Of a stretch of 44,409 nt of DNA, positions 1 to 9,404 are shown piece after piece (the stretch's first letter is position 1; each line of letters opens with the position of its first letter). The stretch spans positions 1 through 44,409 of the forward strand of contig JASCIV010000116.1 in NCBI GenBank assembly GCA_030374735.1. Direction: 5' to 3'. The notes beneath the pieces were generated by a model that saw only the letters and a list, made by a program, of their open reading frames with translations, ran no database searches and had not been told where the DNA came from. Both the position numbers and the translations under genes were made by a program. This stretch comes from Gracilaria caudata (Eukaryota > Rhodophyta > Florideophyceae > Gracilariales > Gracilariaceae).

Positions 1-22
1 ATATCCGCAAAGCGCGGCCAAC

Positions 23-169
23 CTCCGCAGTCCAGCCGTATGCCACGTGTCCATCCCCTACTAATAGGGCTCTTACTACTCATAGTATTTGAACTCACCG
101 ACCAGTCGGAGAAAAAACGAAGTGCCAGAAACGAAGTGCCAGAAAACCCCCTTGTATGGCGTTGCACTT
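23..169 (+). repeat. Left copy of a terminal inverted repeat
   Basis: This segment is about 85-90% identical, by eye, to the reverse complement of the right edge of the window (44284-44409). The best block runs from CCACGTGTCCATCCCCTA (43) to GCGTTGCAC (about 167). The left copy differs by a 15-base tandem duplication (ACGAAGTGCCAGAA, near 117-145) that is single in the right copy. No telomere-type short repeat is visible outside it. It could be a dispersed repeat at which an assembly stopped, a subtelomeric repeat, or the terminus of a very large element. Confidence 0.85.
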
Positions 170-758
170 CATTGGATCCTTGACCAGTATTTGTTCACGC
201 ACTTGGTGTTTGTGGTATGCGAGACGAGTTTGTACCAGTATATGGGGGTGGGAAAACCTGTGGGATGTTACGATCATAAACCATAGTTAAAATATCCAAG
301 TACTTCTCCAATAAAAAAATGAACATTCAGAAACAATTGCTATCATAAAAATATTTACTCTACTTTCTAATATTTATCTGGGTTTTGTTTATATATATAT
401 TTTTCTTAATGCTTCGCTTCTTATTTGGCTTTTTAATAATATAATGTGACTTAATGAAATACACAAATGTGTAAGGTATATACTTTATAAGTAAGAAAGA
501 AGGCTGTTAACTTGTGTTTCTTCACCCCACTTTGATGGCGGTGGCCCGAAAGATGCCGGTCCAGGTCAATCTTCGTGTTAAGAATCCAGACTGCAGGGTC
601 CATAGGTCCGGTCAATCGCCGGAGCGGGCGTCCAGGTGTACGCTTGATGCTTGCGGCCCTTGAAGAGTAATCTGTAAGCCGCTTTTGATTGATTTACAGC
701 TCCGCACTCGCAAGTAATACTATTGCGCTGTTTTGGTTTTGGTTTTTTGTTTTGTTTC
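170..758. other. AT-rich intergenic DNA, no gene seen
   Basis: Positions 290-500 are strongly AT-rich with poly-A, poly-T and TA runs, unlike the GC-rich DNA that follows. Short ORFs here are not convincing. A similar AT-rich zone precedes the repeat at the right end of the window. Confidence 0.6.
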
Positions 759-1175
759 TTAATTGCCACCCATGCAATGTGTAGCGCTGCGAGGGTGTCG
801 ATCGGTTTGATGCCAAAGCGCGTGGAGAGCGGGGAACACGGCGCTGGGGAGGGAGGTGCACCGCGCGCAGGGGCAAGGCGCGTGCGTATAGCGGGACGGG
901 TGCGTGGTCTTGGGCAAGGAGAAAGGCGACGGAAGCCGTCTTCGTCGGCCGAAGCGACGGACCGCGTTGGAGTGGCTGCGCGAGAGGAGCTTCTTGCGAG
1001 TCCAGGCGAGATACAGTGGATGTGCGGCGGACGGGGAGGGCGGTAAAATTTCCATCGTGTGGGGGCAGTAGGGCGTCCCAGGAGGAGTGTGGCCAGTTTC
1101 AACTGCTTCCAAATCCAAGAAGGGCTGGTTCGGCGGCGTTGGTGGTGGACTGAAATGCTCTTCTGATGAGGACAC
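759..1175 (-). CDS. Possible small Pro/Ser-rich protein (weak)
   Basis: A 138-codon ORF on the minus strand begins with an acidic, proline-rich segment (MSSSEEHF, then PPGTP-type motifs) and continues into an Arg/Ser-rich segment. I do not recognise it. It would be divergent from the HAT-repeat gene on the plus strand, whose start lies about 510 bases away. Overlapping ORFs of similar size exist in other frames because the DNA is GC-rich, so this may be a chance ORF or only one exon of a gene. Confidence 0.28.
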   Translation of the reverse strand: MSSSEEHFSPPPTPPNQPFLDLEAVETGHTPPGTPYCPHTMEILPPSPSAAHPLYLAWTRKKLLSRSHSNAVRRFGRRRRLPSPFSLPKTTHPSRYTHAPCPCARCTSLPSAVFPALHALWHQTDRHPRSATHCMGGN

Positions 1176-1686
1176 TGGGTGGGATGGACAAGCTTAGGTT
1201 AGTTTGCCGGTCGCAACGAGTGCATTTTAGTAATATATTTACTGTCGGCCCTTTTCTTTCAAGACTTGTAGTCTCCCACGCAGTAGCGTGCACTACCGAT
1301 CTTCAATACTGGGTGAGAGATTGTGAAGAGTAGCTTCGTTCGCGCCAAAGAGCGCGTTGATTCTCGAATGTTGGCTGAGTACGCGGTTGAATAAACGGAA
1401 TGCTGAAGATCTGAAGTGAGTGCTGGTGACTATAATCGAGAACTCGAACTTGGTCGCGGTCTCTACTCTTATCGTGTCTCAGTCGAGACGATTCAGGCTG
1501 CGGCCTGCTTCTCGGGCCACTAAATTTTTCCCCTATTAGGATTTGCGTCAAGACCATCCACGCAGCTGGGGTGTCCCCCAATTTCACACGAACCCGAAAC
1601 GTCCACACCGGCCACAAGTGGTGCGGCATGCACCACACGTGGCCCAAACGCCCCCCCTTCCCCCCCCCCCCGAAAAAGCTGTCCTC
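1176..1686. promoter_or_regulatory. Upstream region of the HAT-repeat gene
   Basis: No convincing gene is present. The stretch must hold the promoter of the plus-strand gene starting at 1687. A C-rich run (about 1653-1672) lies immediately before the chosen start codon. The reading frame is open back to 1543, but the added 48 residues look like translated leader. Confidence 0.4.
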
Positions 1687-4600
1687 ATGCGCGCCTTCGT
1701 GCCCACGCCGTTGCTGTTCCGTCGCGCGCTGCCCGTCGCGATGCCATCCAGTCGTCTCGTGCGTTCCGCGTCCGCCAGAAGCGCCTCTCGTCGCGCCGTG
1801 GCCGCCTCCATTAACTGGCCCGCGTTATCTCGTCGCGCCAATGCCACGCTCGCCAATTTGCGCGCCACCGTCGACGCGCCCGCCTTCGAGCGCGCCTTGC
1901 GCGATCGCATTGCGCGAGATTCGCAAAACCCCTTTCTGTGGCACGCGCTGGCGAAGCATCTCGCCGTGGAGCGCGCCAATGTGGACGCCGCCGTCGCCGT
2001 GTTGCAGAGCGCTGTGCGTCGCGTGCCGCCCGGCTCCAGAGGCGGTCTGTACGAGGCGTGGGGCACCATGGAACATCGCCGTGGCAACTCTCATCTTGCG
2101 CTCCGTATCTACGCCGATGCCGTGCAGACAGACCCGTACGCAGCGCTCTCCGTGTCTCTTGCCATCATCCAGTTAAAGTTGCATCTCGTGCACGACGCGC
2201 GCCAAACGCTCACCGACGCGTCGCATAGCTTTCCGTCCTATGCCCCAATCTGGCGAGCGTGGGCCTATCTGGAAACCCAGCACGGCCAGCTTGACGACGC
2301 GCTCCAAAAGTGGCGCTTGGCCATTCAGAAGGATCCTACGAACCCGCGCGCTTGGAGCTCCTTCATCGGCGTAGAACGGCGCGCTGGCGCTTCCAACACT
2401 CGGCTGGTTCCGCTTCTCACAGAAGCCATTTCACACTGTCCCAAAGACGCCATTCTCCGCATCACCCTCGCTCAGATTGAGGAGAAGCGAAATAGTCCGC
2501 GCGCAGCACGTGCAATCCTGTTTCCCATCCACACTCAGAACAACACACAGGTCTTGCGCCAGCTCGGCCGCATCGATTTTGGAACTCGCGATTATGATTC
2601 CGGCCGCGCCTTCTTCCGTCGGGCAGCCGATGTGGAGGCGGCGTCTGCAATCGATATCAAGAATGGTAAGCGTCGAACCAAGCGCCGTACCGTCAAGTCG
2701 TTGCACGCCTGGGCACACATGGAAGCCAAGACCGCGCATCCCGATCGCGCGCGGGCTCTGCTGCAAGAGGCAGTTTCACTTTGCGACACCGACTCTGGTG
2801 TATGGAGAGCAATTGCGGAGATTGAGTCTCGAAGCCACAACTACGAAAAAGCGCGCGATGCTTTCCAGAGAGCTCTTGAGCTAGACCCTCGTGATCCTCG
2901 TCTTATCCTATCGTACGGCAGGACAGAAGCGATGGCTGGCAATCTCAGACGAGCGGAAGCGCTGGTAGAATCCGTGGCAAAGATGGCAACCAAGGAAGAC
3001 CTCTCTCTTTTCTCCACTGTGGCGCGACGTGACAGCTCAATTGACGACATCTTCGAGGACGATTTGGGGGGCGATCGCATCCATTCTTCCCATGGCGGTT
3101 CCGAAGAGAACAAAGATATGACGCTCACTCCGAGCACACTGGCTACTACACTGAGGGAGAGTGCGATGTTGGCTGCGAGGGATGGTCGTCTGGACGACTC
3201 CATTTCGTTGCTCTACCGCGCCACCGAGGTGAATCCAACAGCAGAGGGAGTGTGGAGGCTTCTTGCCAATCATTCCATCCAACGCCACGGTATGGAGCAA
3301 GCCCGAGGCGTTTATCAAAAGGCATTATTGAACGTGAACAGCGTTACCAAGCCCAAGGTATTGCACTGGTGGGGTCAAGATGAGCGCAGCGCCGGAAACA
3401 TCGAGAAGGCCAGAGAACTGTTCATCCGCGCGACTGAAGCGAACCCCCGTTACATGTCTGCGTGGATAAGCTGGGGGCTGCTTGAAAAATCACAGGACAA
3501 TCTAAAGGAAGCGTGCGACATATTCGAGAACGCAGCCAGGCGTGCAGAGCAAGAGGGAATCAAGGCGCCGTATCTATTTCAAACATGGGGTCGCATCGAA
3601 GAACTACAGCGAGGACGGCCCGATGTGGGCGCCGAAATTTTTGGGCGTGGCGTGCGCATTGCTCCGCGCTCAGGCTCACTGTGGGGGTCATGGGGTTTGC
3701 TGGAACACAGACGAGGAAACCATGAAAAGGCGCGGGAAATGTTCCGAGCGGCGACGACAGCTGAGCCGAATATAGGCTCTGCGTGGCACAGTTGGGCGCT
3801 GTTGGAGTCGTCGCGATGCAATTACGAATATGCACTTCAACTGTTCAAACTGGGGCACGAGAATGATCCCACAAACGCGTCTTTACTTACGTCGTGGGCT
3901 CTGGTTGAAGGAAGAGAGCTTGGCAACGTGGCAAGAGGTCGCGACTTGTTCCAGCGTGCGGTTGAATCGGACCCACAATATGCTCTGGCTTGGCACTCGT
4001 GGGGGTGTCTGGAAATGAATGAGGGCAACATTCTTCGAGCAAAGGAGTTGTTGCTTAAAGCGTCTGAGGTGAGAGCCGATGACGCTGCTCCCTGGCACAC
4101 GCTTGGAATTCTTGAAGCTGAACAGTTTGGGAATGATGAGCAGGCGGTGAAGCATTGGGAGAAAGCGTTGAGCATTGCGCCTGGACATTCGATGACGTAT
4201 CAATCGTGGGGGGTATTTCTAGCTCGAAGAGGAAGATTGGAGGAGGCAAGAACGATGTTCCAAAGCGGGATTTCGAAGGCCAAGTGGCGAGGCCCGGACA
4301 GAGCCATGCTGTTGCAGGCGTGGGCCGCGGAGGAACAGAAGAGCGGACACACTGAAAAGGCACGCGAGCTGCTTAGCAAGAGCATTGAAGCGGACGAGCG
4401 TCGAGCCGAAAGCTGGGTGTTGCTGGCGACGCTGGCGGAAAAGAGAGGGCTGAAGGCGGAGGCTCGCAATCTGTATCAGCGGGGGGTGGAGGCGGCGGCC
4501 GGAAGCGACGCTCTCGATTCGGTGTACATCTCGTGGGGCGCGTTCGAGGTTGGGGACGACGAGATACAACGCGCGCGGGAGGTGTTTGAAGGCGGGATCA

Positions 4601-4758
4601 AGGCGTGCCCGTCGAGCGGCGACCTGTGGAGGGCGTACGCGTCGTTCGAGGAGCGGAGCGGAAACGTGTATCGCGCGAAGCAGATTGAGCGGAAGGTGCG
4701 GCGGCTGTTCGGGGCGAGACGGGCGGGGGTGGCGGGTGGAGCGGTGGGCGACAGCTGA
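1687..4758 (+). CDS. HAT/TPR helical-repeat protein, HCF107/Mbb1-like
   Basis: The 1023-residue single-exon product is built almost entirely of about 34-residue half-a-TPR (HAT) repeats from residue ~90 to the end, with recurring cores such as WxxWGxLExxxGN followed by AREMFRxA. Such arrays in photosynthetic eukaryotes (HCF107, Mbb1) bind plastid mRNA 5' ends, notably psbB and psbH, to stabilise them and promote translation. I chose the methionine at 1687 because the first ~45 residues after it are Arg/Ser/Ala-rich, contain an early Phe and almost no acidic residues, as in an organelle transit peptide; an in-frame ATG at 1543 is possible. An acidic, non-repeat insert lies near residues 445-485. 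The family is clear; plastid location and RNA target are inferred. The 3' end converges on the minus-strand gene ending at 5004. Confidence 0.82.
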   Translation: MRAFVPTPLLFRRALPVAMPSSRLVRSASARSASRRAVAASINWPALSRRANATLANLRATVDAPAFERALRDRIARDSQNPFLWHALAKHLAVERANVDAAVAVLQSAVRRVPPGSRGGLYEAWGTMEHRRGNSHLALRIYADAVQTDPYAALSVSLAIIQLKLHLVHDARQTLTDASHSFPSYAPIWRAWAYLETQHGQLDDALQKWRLAIQKDPTNPRAWSSFIGVERRAGASNTRLVPLLTEAISHCPKDAILRITLAQIEEKRNSPRAARAILFPIHTQNNTQVLRQLGRIDFGTRDYDSGRAFFRRAADVEAASAIDIKNGKRRTKRRTVKSLHAWAHMEAKTAHPDRARALLQEAVSLCDTDSGVWRAIAEIESRSHNYEKARDAFQRALELDPRDPRLILSYGRTEAMAGNLRRAEALVESVAKMATKEDLSLFSTVARRDSSIDDIFEDDLGGDRIHSSHGGSEENKDMTLTPSTLATTLRESAMLAARDGRLDDSISLLYRATEVNPTAEGVWRLLANHSIQRHGMEQARGVYQKALLNVNSVTKPKVLHWWGQDERSAGNIEKARELFIRATEANPRYMSAWISWGLLEKSQDNLKEACDIFENAARRAEQEGIKAPYLFQTWGRIEELQRGRPDVGAEIFGRGVRIAPRSGSLWGSWGLLEHRRGNHEKAREMFRAATTAEPNIGSAWHSWALLESSRCNYEYALQLFKLGHENDPTNASLLTSWALVEGRELGNVARGRDLFQRAVESDPQYALAWHSWGCLEMNEGNILRAKELLLKASEVRADDAAPWHTLGILEAEQFGNDEQAVKHWEKALSIAPGHSMTYQSWGVFLARRGRLEEARTMFQSGISKAKWRGPDRAMLLQAWAAEEQKSGHTEKARELLSKSIEADERRAESWVLLATLAEKRGLKAEARNLYQRGVEAAAGSDALDSVYISWGAFEVGDDEIQRAREVFEGGIKACPSSGDLWRAYASFEERSGNVYRAKQIERKVRRLFGARRAGVAGGAVGDS

Positions 4759-5003
4759 TGAGTTGTTGCGCCCGCGAGCGGGGGAACGTAAAGAGCTCTT
4801 ACGACGGCCGCTTACGTAGCGCGCTGCGCGGCGGCAGGACTCCGCAGGAGGCGAAGCGATTGGGCCACACGTACCTTCGCCGGGCCCACGGCGCGCGCTC
4901 TGTAATGCGCGGCGTCGTTTACAACAACGCGCGCGCGCAGTGTGTTTTACGGAAAACATCTGAGAGCACGCTCGAGCGTGCCTTATACACAACAAACACG
5001 CCT

Positions 5004-5996
5004 CTAATAAGCTACATCCGACGTAATGAAGCGCACGTACGGGTCGTCGCTGCCGTTGGCCGCCGCGCCCATCTCGCTGCGCTTGTGCATCCTTCGTCGC
5101 AGACTGGGCAGCGGTCGCCCGCCCAGCGAGCTCCTCACGCGCCGCTTGCCCTCGGGCGGCGACGCGCTTCTGCTCGGCTTCCACACCGACTTGGACTTCT
5201 GCTCGAATCGTAGACGCCCCTGCGTGTTCACCTGCGGCGAGCCCGACGGCTCGCTCTCGTCCGTCACGGTAGAATCAGACATCTTTCTCGACAAGCGCCC
5301 GTCTTGCGACGGCGGCGTGCCCGGCGGCGACGACCACTTGCTCGGCGACGACGGCTGATCATAATTGACACTGTTTCGTTGCTTCGGCGGCACGCGTTGC
5401 GCGGGCATTGCGTTGATATCCACCGCTCGTCGTTGGCGACTTCTTCGCTCCCTCTGCAACATGCGCTTGAAGAAAGAAAACGCCGAACGTCTCAACCCGC
5501 CCGCATTCCGTTGTATCGCTTGTCGATGCGAGCCATCGTCACCACCAGCCATCTCCACATCTCTCTGTGCGCCCGCCAACACGCGCGCAGCGCGCACGCG
5601 CTGCGCCGCATGCGTCTGCGGCGCGCCAAACTTGAGCGAGTGCGGCGCGTTCACGTTGAGCTTTGTGGCCGCCGCCAACGACGACGAGTACGGCGCACAG
5701 CCGCCAAACTGCAGCGATTGCGGCGCCTGCAGCGCCCTCGACGAGAACTCCTCCAACGAAAACGCGTCCTCAAAGTTGTGCACCCTCGCCGCGAGTCCGC
5801 CCACGTTCTGCGACAAGCGCGGCTTCCACGCCAGCGACGCACCGTCCTTGCGGAAGTTCACCACCGCGCAGCGCGGCAATCGCGACATGGGTGTGTGCGG
5901 GCGCGACGGCGCGTCGGATGCGAGCGGCGGCACCAACGAGTGCTCACGCTCGTCGGCCGCGTCCGCACAAGATTGCCACATAGTAGCGTTCATCAT
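5004..5996 (-). CDS. Ser/Arg-rich low-complexity protein, unknown
   Basis: A 330-residue ORF starting at the double ATG at 5991-5996; the frame is open further upstream, but that part is Arg/Ala/Cys-rich translation of GC-rich DNA. I recognise no domain. The middle holds two similar short segments (APQSLQFG and APHSLKFG) about 25 residues apart. The C-terminal half is rich in SP and TP sites and basic patches (SSPSKWSSPPGTPPS, SRSASPPEGKRR), which suggests a disordered phosphoprotein. Longer ORFs on the opposite strand (5304-6474) are Arg/Cys/Ala-rich and look like shadows. The 3' end faces the HAT-repeat gene with a 245-base gap. Confidence 0.55.
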   Translation of the reverse strand: MMNATMWQSCADAADEREHSLVPPLASDAPSRPHTPMSRLPRCAVVNFRKDGASLAWKPRLSQNVGGLAARVHNFEDAFSLEEFSSRALQAPQSLQFGGCAPYSSSLAAATKLNVNAPHSLKFGAPQTHAAQRVRAARVLAGAQRDVEMAGGDDGSHRQAIQRNAGGLRRSAFSFFKRMLQRERRSRQRRAVDINAMPAQRVPPKQRNSVNYDQPSSPSKWSSPPGTPPSQDGRLSRKMSDSTVTDESEPSGSPQVNTQGRLRFEQKSKSVWKPSRSASPPEGKRRVRSSLGGRPLPSLRRRMHKRSEMGAAANGSDDPYVRFITSDVAY

Positions 5997-6375
5997 CGCA
6001 ACACGCAAAAAGTGGCTCACTCCGCACAAAGCGCGGCACAGCACGCCGACACAGGCGACAGCTCTTTTCTTGCGCGCCGCTCCCCCCGCACGCGCGCCGC
6101 GCGCCGCTACGCAGCTGGCGCCGTTCAAAAGGGAGCGCGCGGAGCAACGCCAGGCACGTGGCTTCACGTGGCACGGCACGCAACGCACGCCCGCACGCGT
6201 CGCGCACGCGCCGCGGCTGCTTGCCGCCGCCTGCCGCGCTCGCCGCGCGCGCGCCACAATTCAGCGCGCGCCCAATCAGCGTCGCGCACGCGCTCAATTC
6301 AGCAGCGCCGCTTTGAATTGCTTGCGCCGCCGCAGCTTTCGAAGCATTGATGCCGCGAGCGTGCGCTTTACTCAG

Positions 6376-8934
6376 TCACTTTTGCGCCGCCTCGCTTCTG
6401 CCCACGCCCTTGTCCCCGTCGACGCTGACGTCGCCGTCGCCCCCGCCGTCTCCGTCTTCCGGCGCCGTGCGTGATGCATCACCGCCGCCGCGCTCGCTGG
6501 CTGCCTTGAGGCCGCACAGCATTTCCGCGCGCACCGACATGGCTCTAGATTCCGCCGTGTTCGCGCCGGGTCGCACGCTTGGCATGCGGTGGGAACCCAT
6601 TGCACCCAGAATAGCGAACGCCTCCCCACCCATGCTCCTCATCCGCACCGACTCGTCGTCGTCGTCATACGCACCGCCCTCCCCGCCGCTGGGCTTCACA
6701 ACCAGATTGTCCCACCCCCTGAACGACGCCATCGGTTTGTCGTCACCAACGCTCAAGCTTCGACTGCTCTCGCTGTTTGAGCGCATGTCCTGCTCCCCAA
6801 ACGCCAGCCCCGCGAACGCCTCGCCTCCAAACGACTGCATCTGCACCAGTTCCTTCTGCACCTGATCCTCCCCGCCAATGTAGCTGCTCATGCGGTTCAT
6901 ACCCGCTTTTGCCCAGTGCGTAGATCCCATTCGACTTGCCTGTCTTACCACTTTTCTAAACGAGCGGAATCTCTTGCCCTGCCCGTCCTCACTCTCGAAG
7001 TCATCGAATTCCACTGGAGCTCTTTCAAAGTCCATTGATCCTTCCATTGTCTCTATATCATCTAGCTTTCTGGCCCTTCTGTACCACATGCATCCCACTG
7101 TGAAAAGCACGGCACCCACACAGACAACGCTTACAACGATCCCGCTGATCACGCCGCCGCTCAACGTTCTCTCCTTGGAATCAAACGTCGGCACTCCCCA
7201 GAACACGATACGTCGCGAATCCACCGCCCAAACCTCCTCCACCACACTGAATTCAATTCCACTCATCTCTTCCGTACGTTTCTTCTCCTTTCCCAGTGCA
7301 TCTTCCAGCAGTCCAAATTTGACTGCCGCCCTTCGTTCATCCACTTCTATCCGAATCTCCATTTTTTTCGAAAGCGCATTGGCTCCATCTGCATCATCAG
7401 CCCTGCAATCAATCTCAACGCTGGATGCCGCCACCTCCACGCTCTTAGCAAATGCCTTTCGAATCTCGCCAGCGCTGTTGCTTGCTTCTGCACAGCTCGT
7501 AACATTCGCGCGAATGATACACAACAATAGCACTTTGAGTTCTCGAGGTGCGCTTCCTGTGAAAGCAGGTACAGATCGCACGAATGCCAGACGACTGTTA
7601 TCGCTCGAATTCATATCTTTTAGCACGTTTCTTGTACTGATTGACTTGATCACATCCATCACCAATTCCCCTTGTACCAATCCTTCATTCAACACCATTA
7701 AATGACTTACCACTCCGCCTACATGAGCTGCCGCCTGAGCACTTCCACTGACGCTTCGTTTTGCAAGGTCGCTTGTGTGCCATGCGCTCACAATCTCGCT
7801 GCCTGGTGCATATATGTCGGTACAATTGCCCCTGTTGGAAAAAGAGCTTACCCTGTCCAAAGTATCACTTGCACCAACTGTCATTGCGCTCTCCACAGAT
7901 GCCGGGTAACTCTCACAGTTTGACCCTGCTTCATCTCCCGCAGGTACAATCACTGGGATACCTCTTTTGAGCACACTATCAACCATTGAAGTCAGCGCTT
8001 GTGACGGTTGTTTCGTACTCAGAGACATGACGATAATTCCATTCGAACCAGTTCTTGTCCAGTGATAAACCGCCCAGTCCAATGCGTTGATTATTGAAGA
8101 AGTGCGTGCTCGTCGATCACACCCAAACACTCTCAACGAAACAATCCTCGCCTTTTTTGCCACGCCGTACGTCTTGCCAGCGAGTATGCTCGCTATATGC
8201 GTCCCATGACCAGTGCAGTCCATGTGAACGTCCTCTTGATTATTCACAAAGTCATATCCACCTTCCACACGTTCTTCAAACTCCTCATGTGTCAGTCGAA
8301 CCCCAGAGTCTATCAGATAAAACCATGTGCCTTGTCCAGAGGCCGTTACATCAAACTGGTTGTCAAGCGGTAAAACACGTTGATCGATACGATCAAGACC
8401 CCATGGCACGTCCTTCAAAGTTGGTTCCAACGTAGCTGTGACTGTTAAATTGTACGTTCCTGATGAATCGCCGTTTCCGGTCACGACAATGTAGTATAAA
8501 CCGCCAATCAACCTAGCAGAAATGAATGCTCTATCACTTGCTTTCACACACTTGATATCATTGGCGCTTTCAGCCAACACTCGGGGAGAGTTTTCTGTGC
8601 TTGGATTGCCGTTGAGCACCAACAAATAGGTATCAAACTCAGATCCTTCACAGGTTGACATCTCAACATTGTACACGGTATTGATGCCCTGCAAGCGCAG
8701 CTCATGAAGCGCTTGTCCACCAACCCCTACTTCTGACTCGCTTCTGTCTTTGAAGGCAAAGTTCAGAAGAAACCGTGTGTCAGTACTTCTCGTAACTCCG
8801 ACAACGCTAGAATTAGCCACAACCGGAGAGATTAATTGCGCCCGCACTTCGTTGAAAACGAGTGATTGCACCGCTATTAAGACGAACAGGATAGCGACCA
8901 CAACCATGGATGCAGAACTGTATTTCGAGCACAT
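6376..8934 (-). CDS. Membrane-anchored subtilase-like protein, predicted pseudoprotease
   Basis: The 852-residue protein has a signal peptide (~1-32), a beta-rich region resembling a PPC domain (~50-170), a proteinase K-type S8 subtilase domain (~190-430), an extracellular stretch, one membrane helix (~593-617) followed by WYRRARK, and a ~230-residue tail. The aspartate (YLIDSGV, D209) and histidine (GHGTHIAS, H243) of the triad are present. The serine loop, normally SGTSMAAPH, reads SGSAQAAAH, so the nucleophile is Ala399 (codon GCT), and the oxyanion-hole asparagine is Asp334 (PAGDEAG). I therefore infer loss of proteolysis and a binding or receptor-like role. The tail carries two copies of MxSxGGEAFAxL (from 699 and 765). 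No frame break is seen, so the gene looks maintained. Confidence 0.88.
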   Translation of the reverse strand: MCSKYSSASMVVVAILFVLIAVQSLVFNEVRAQLISPVVANSSVVGVTRSTDTRFLLNFAFKDRSESEVGVGGQALHELRLQGINTVYNVEMSTCEGSEFDTYLLVLNGNPSTENSPRVLAESANDIKCVKASDRAFISARLIGGLYYIVVTGNGDSSGTYNLTVTATLEPTLKDVPWGLDRIDQRVLPLDNQFDVTASGQGTWFYLIDSGVRLTHEEFEERVEGGYDFVNNQEDVHMDCTGHGTHIASILAGKTYGVAKKARIVSLRVFGCDRRARTSSIINALDWAVYHWTRTGSNGIIVMSLSTKQPSQALTSMVDSVLKRGIPVIVPAGDEAGSNCESYPASVESAMTVGASDTLDRVSSFSNRGNCTDIYAPGSEIVSAWHTSDLAKRSVSGSAQAAAHVGGVVSHLMVLNEGLVQGELVMDVIKSISTRNVLKDMNSSDNSRLAFVRSVPAFTGSAPRELKVLLLCIIRANVTSCAEASNSAGEIRKAFAKSVEVAASSVEIDCRADDADGANALSKKMEIRIEVDERRAAVKFGLLEDALGKEKKRTEEMSGIEFSVVEEVWAVDSRRIVFWGVPTFDSKERTLSGGVISGIVVSVVCVGAVLFTVGCMWYRRARKLDDIETMEGSMDFERAPVEFDDFESEDGQGKRFRSFRKVVRQASRMGSTHWAKAGMNRMSSYIGGEDQVQKELVQMQSFGGEAFAGLAFGEQDMRSNSESSRSLSVGDDKPMASFRGWDNLVVKPSGGEGGAYDDDDESVRMRSMGGEAFAILGAMGSHRMPSVRPGANTAESRAMSVRAEMLCGLKAASERGGGDASRTAPEDGDGGGDGDVSVDGDKGVGRSEAAQK

Positions 8935-9404
8935 TGCGAGCAGAAGTAATCGAATAGCAGCGGAGGAATCAACACATGTGTTACGAACTCTTATTTGAAT
9001 TGATATAGACAGGATTACCAGATGTCAGAGAAACGAGTACACATTGTGAAGATCCTTCGAACGGGGTGCAGAAGAAACACACCACTACTTGGACAATTTC
9101 CAAGACACGGCACTTACGTCGTTTCCAAGCAAAATGATCGGCAGTTTCAGTAGGGCAAACAAAGAGAAAACAGCAATTCCACCGCGACATCCGAGCGTTT
9201 TATTGGTCTTCTTAAATTGTCAGCACCTTGCCCTCGTATCGACTTCCTTCGACGTGGCCGCCGTTGCTTGCAGCGTAGCGAACAATAAAACCTTCTTCCT
9301 TCCGCAAGCCTATCGCACAAGCTCTCGATGGAGTGCCTCTTCCTCTCTCTCTCAAAGTAGCCAAACGGATACCCTCTTTATAGAGAATGAAGATGTGGCA
9401 TGCT
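8935..9404. promoter_or_regulatory. Gap between the subtilase-like gene start and the THOC5 end
   Basis: About 470 bases lie between the THOC5 stop codon and the start of the subtilase-like gene, both on the minus strand. It should hold the THOC5 3' end and the subtilase-like promoter. A plus-strand ORF (9089-9412) overlaps the THOC5 end and has no recognisable content. Confidence 0.4.

Noticed and set aside
1543..1686. Upstream extension of the HAT-repeat frame
   Set aside because: The 48 residues are His/Pro-rich and include a translated C-run; the downstream methionine opens a better targeting peptide.
5304..6474. Long plus-strand ORFs of 348 and 369 codons
   Set aside because: They are Arg/Ala/Cys-rich translations of GC-rich DNA opposite the minus-strand gene and the end of the subtilase-like gene, with no protein-like pattern.
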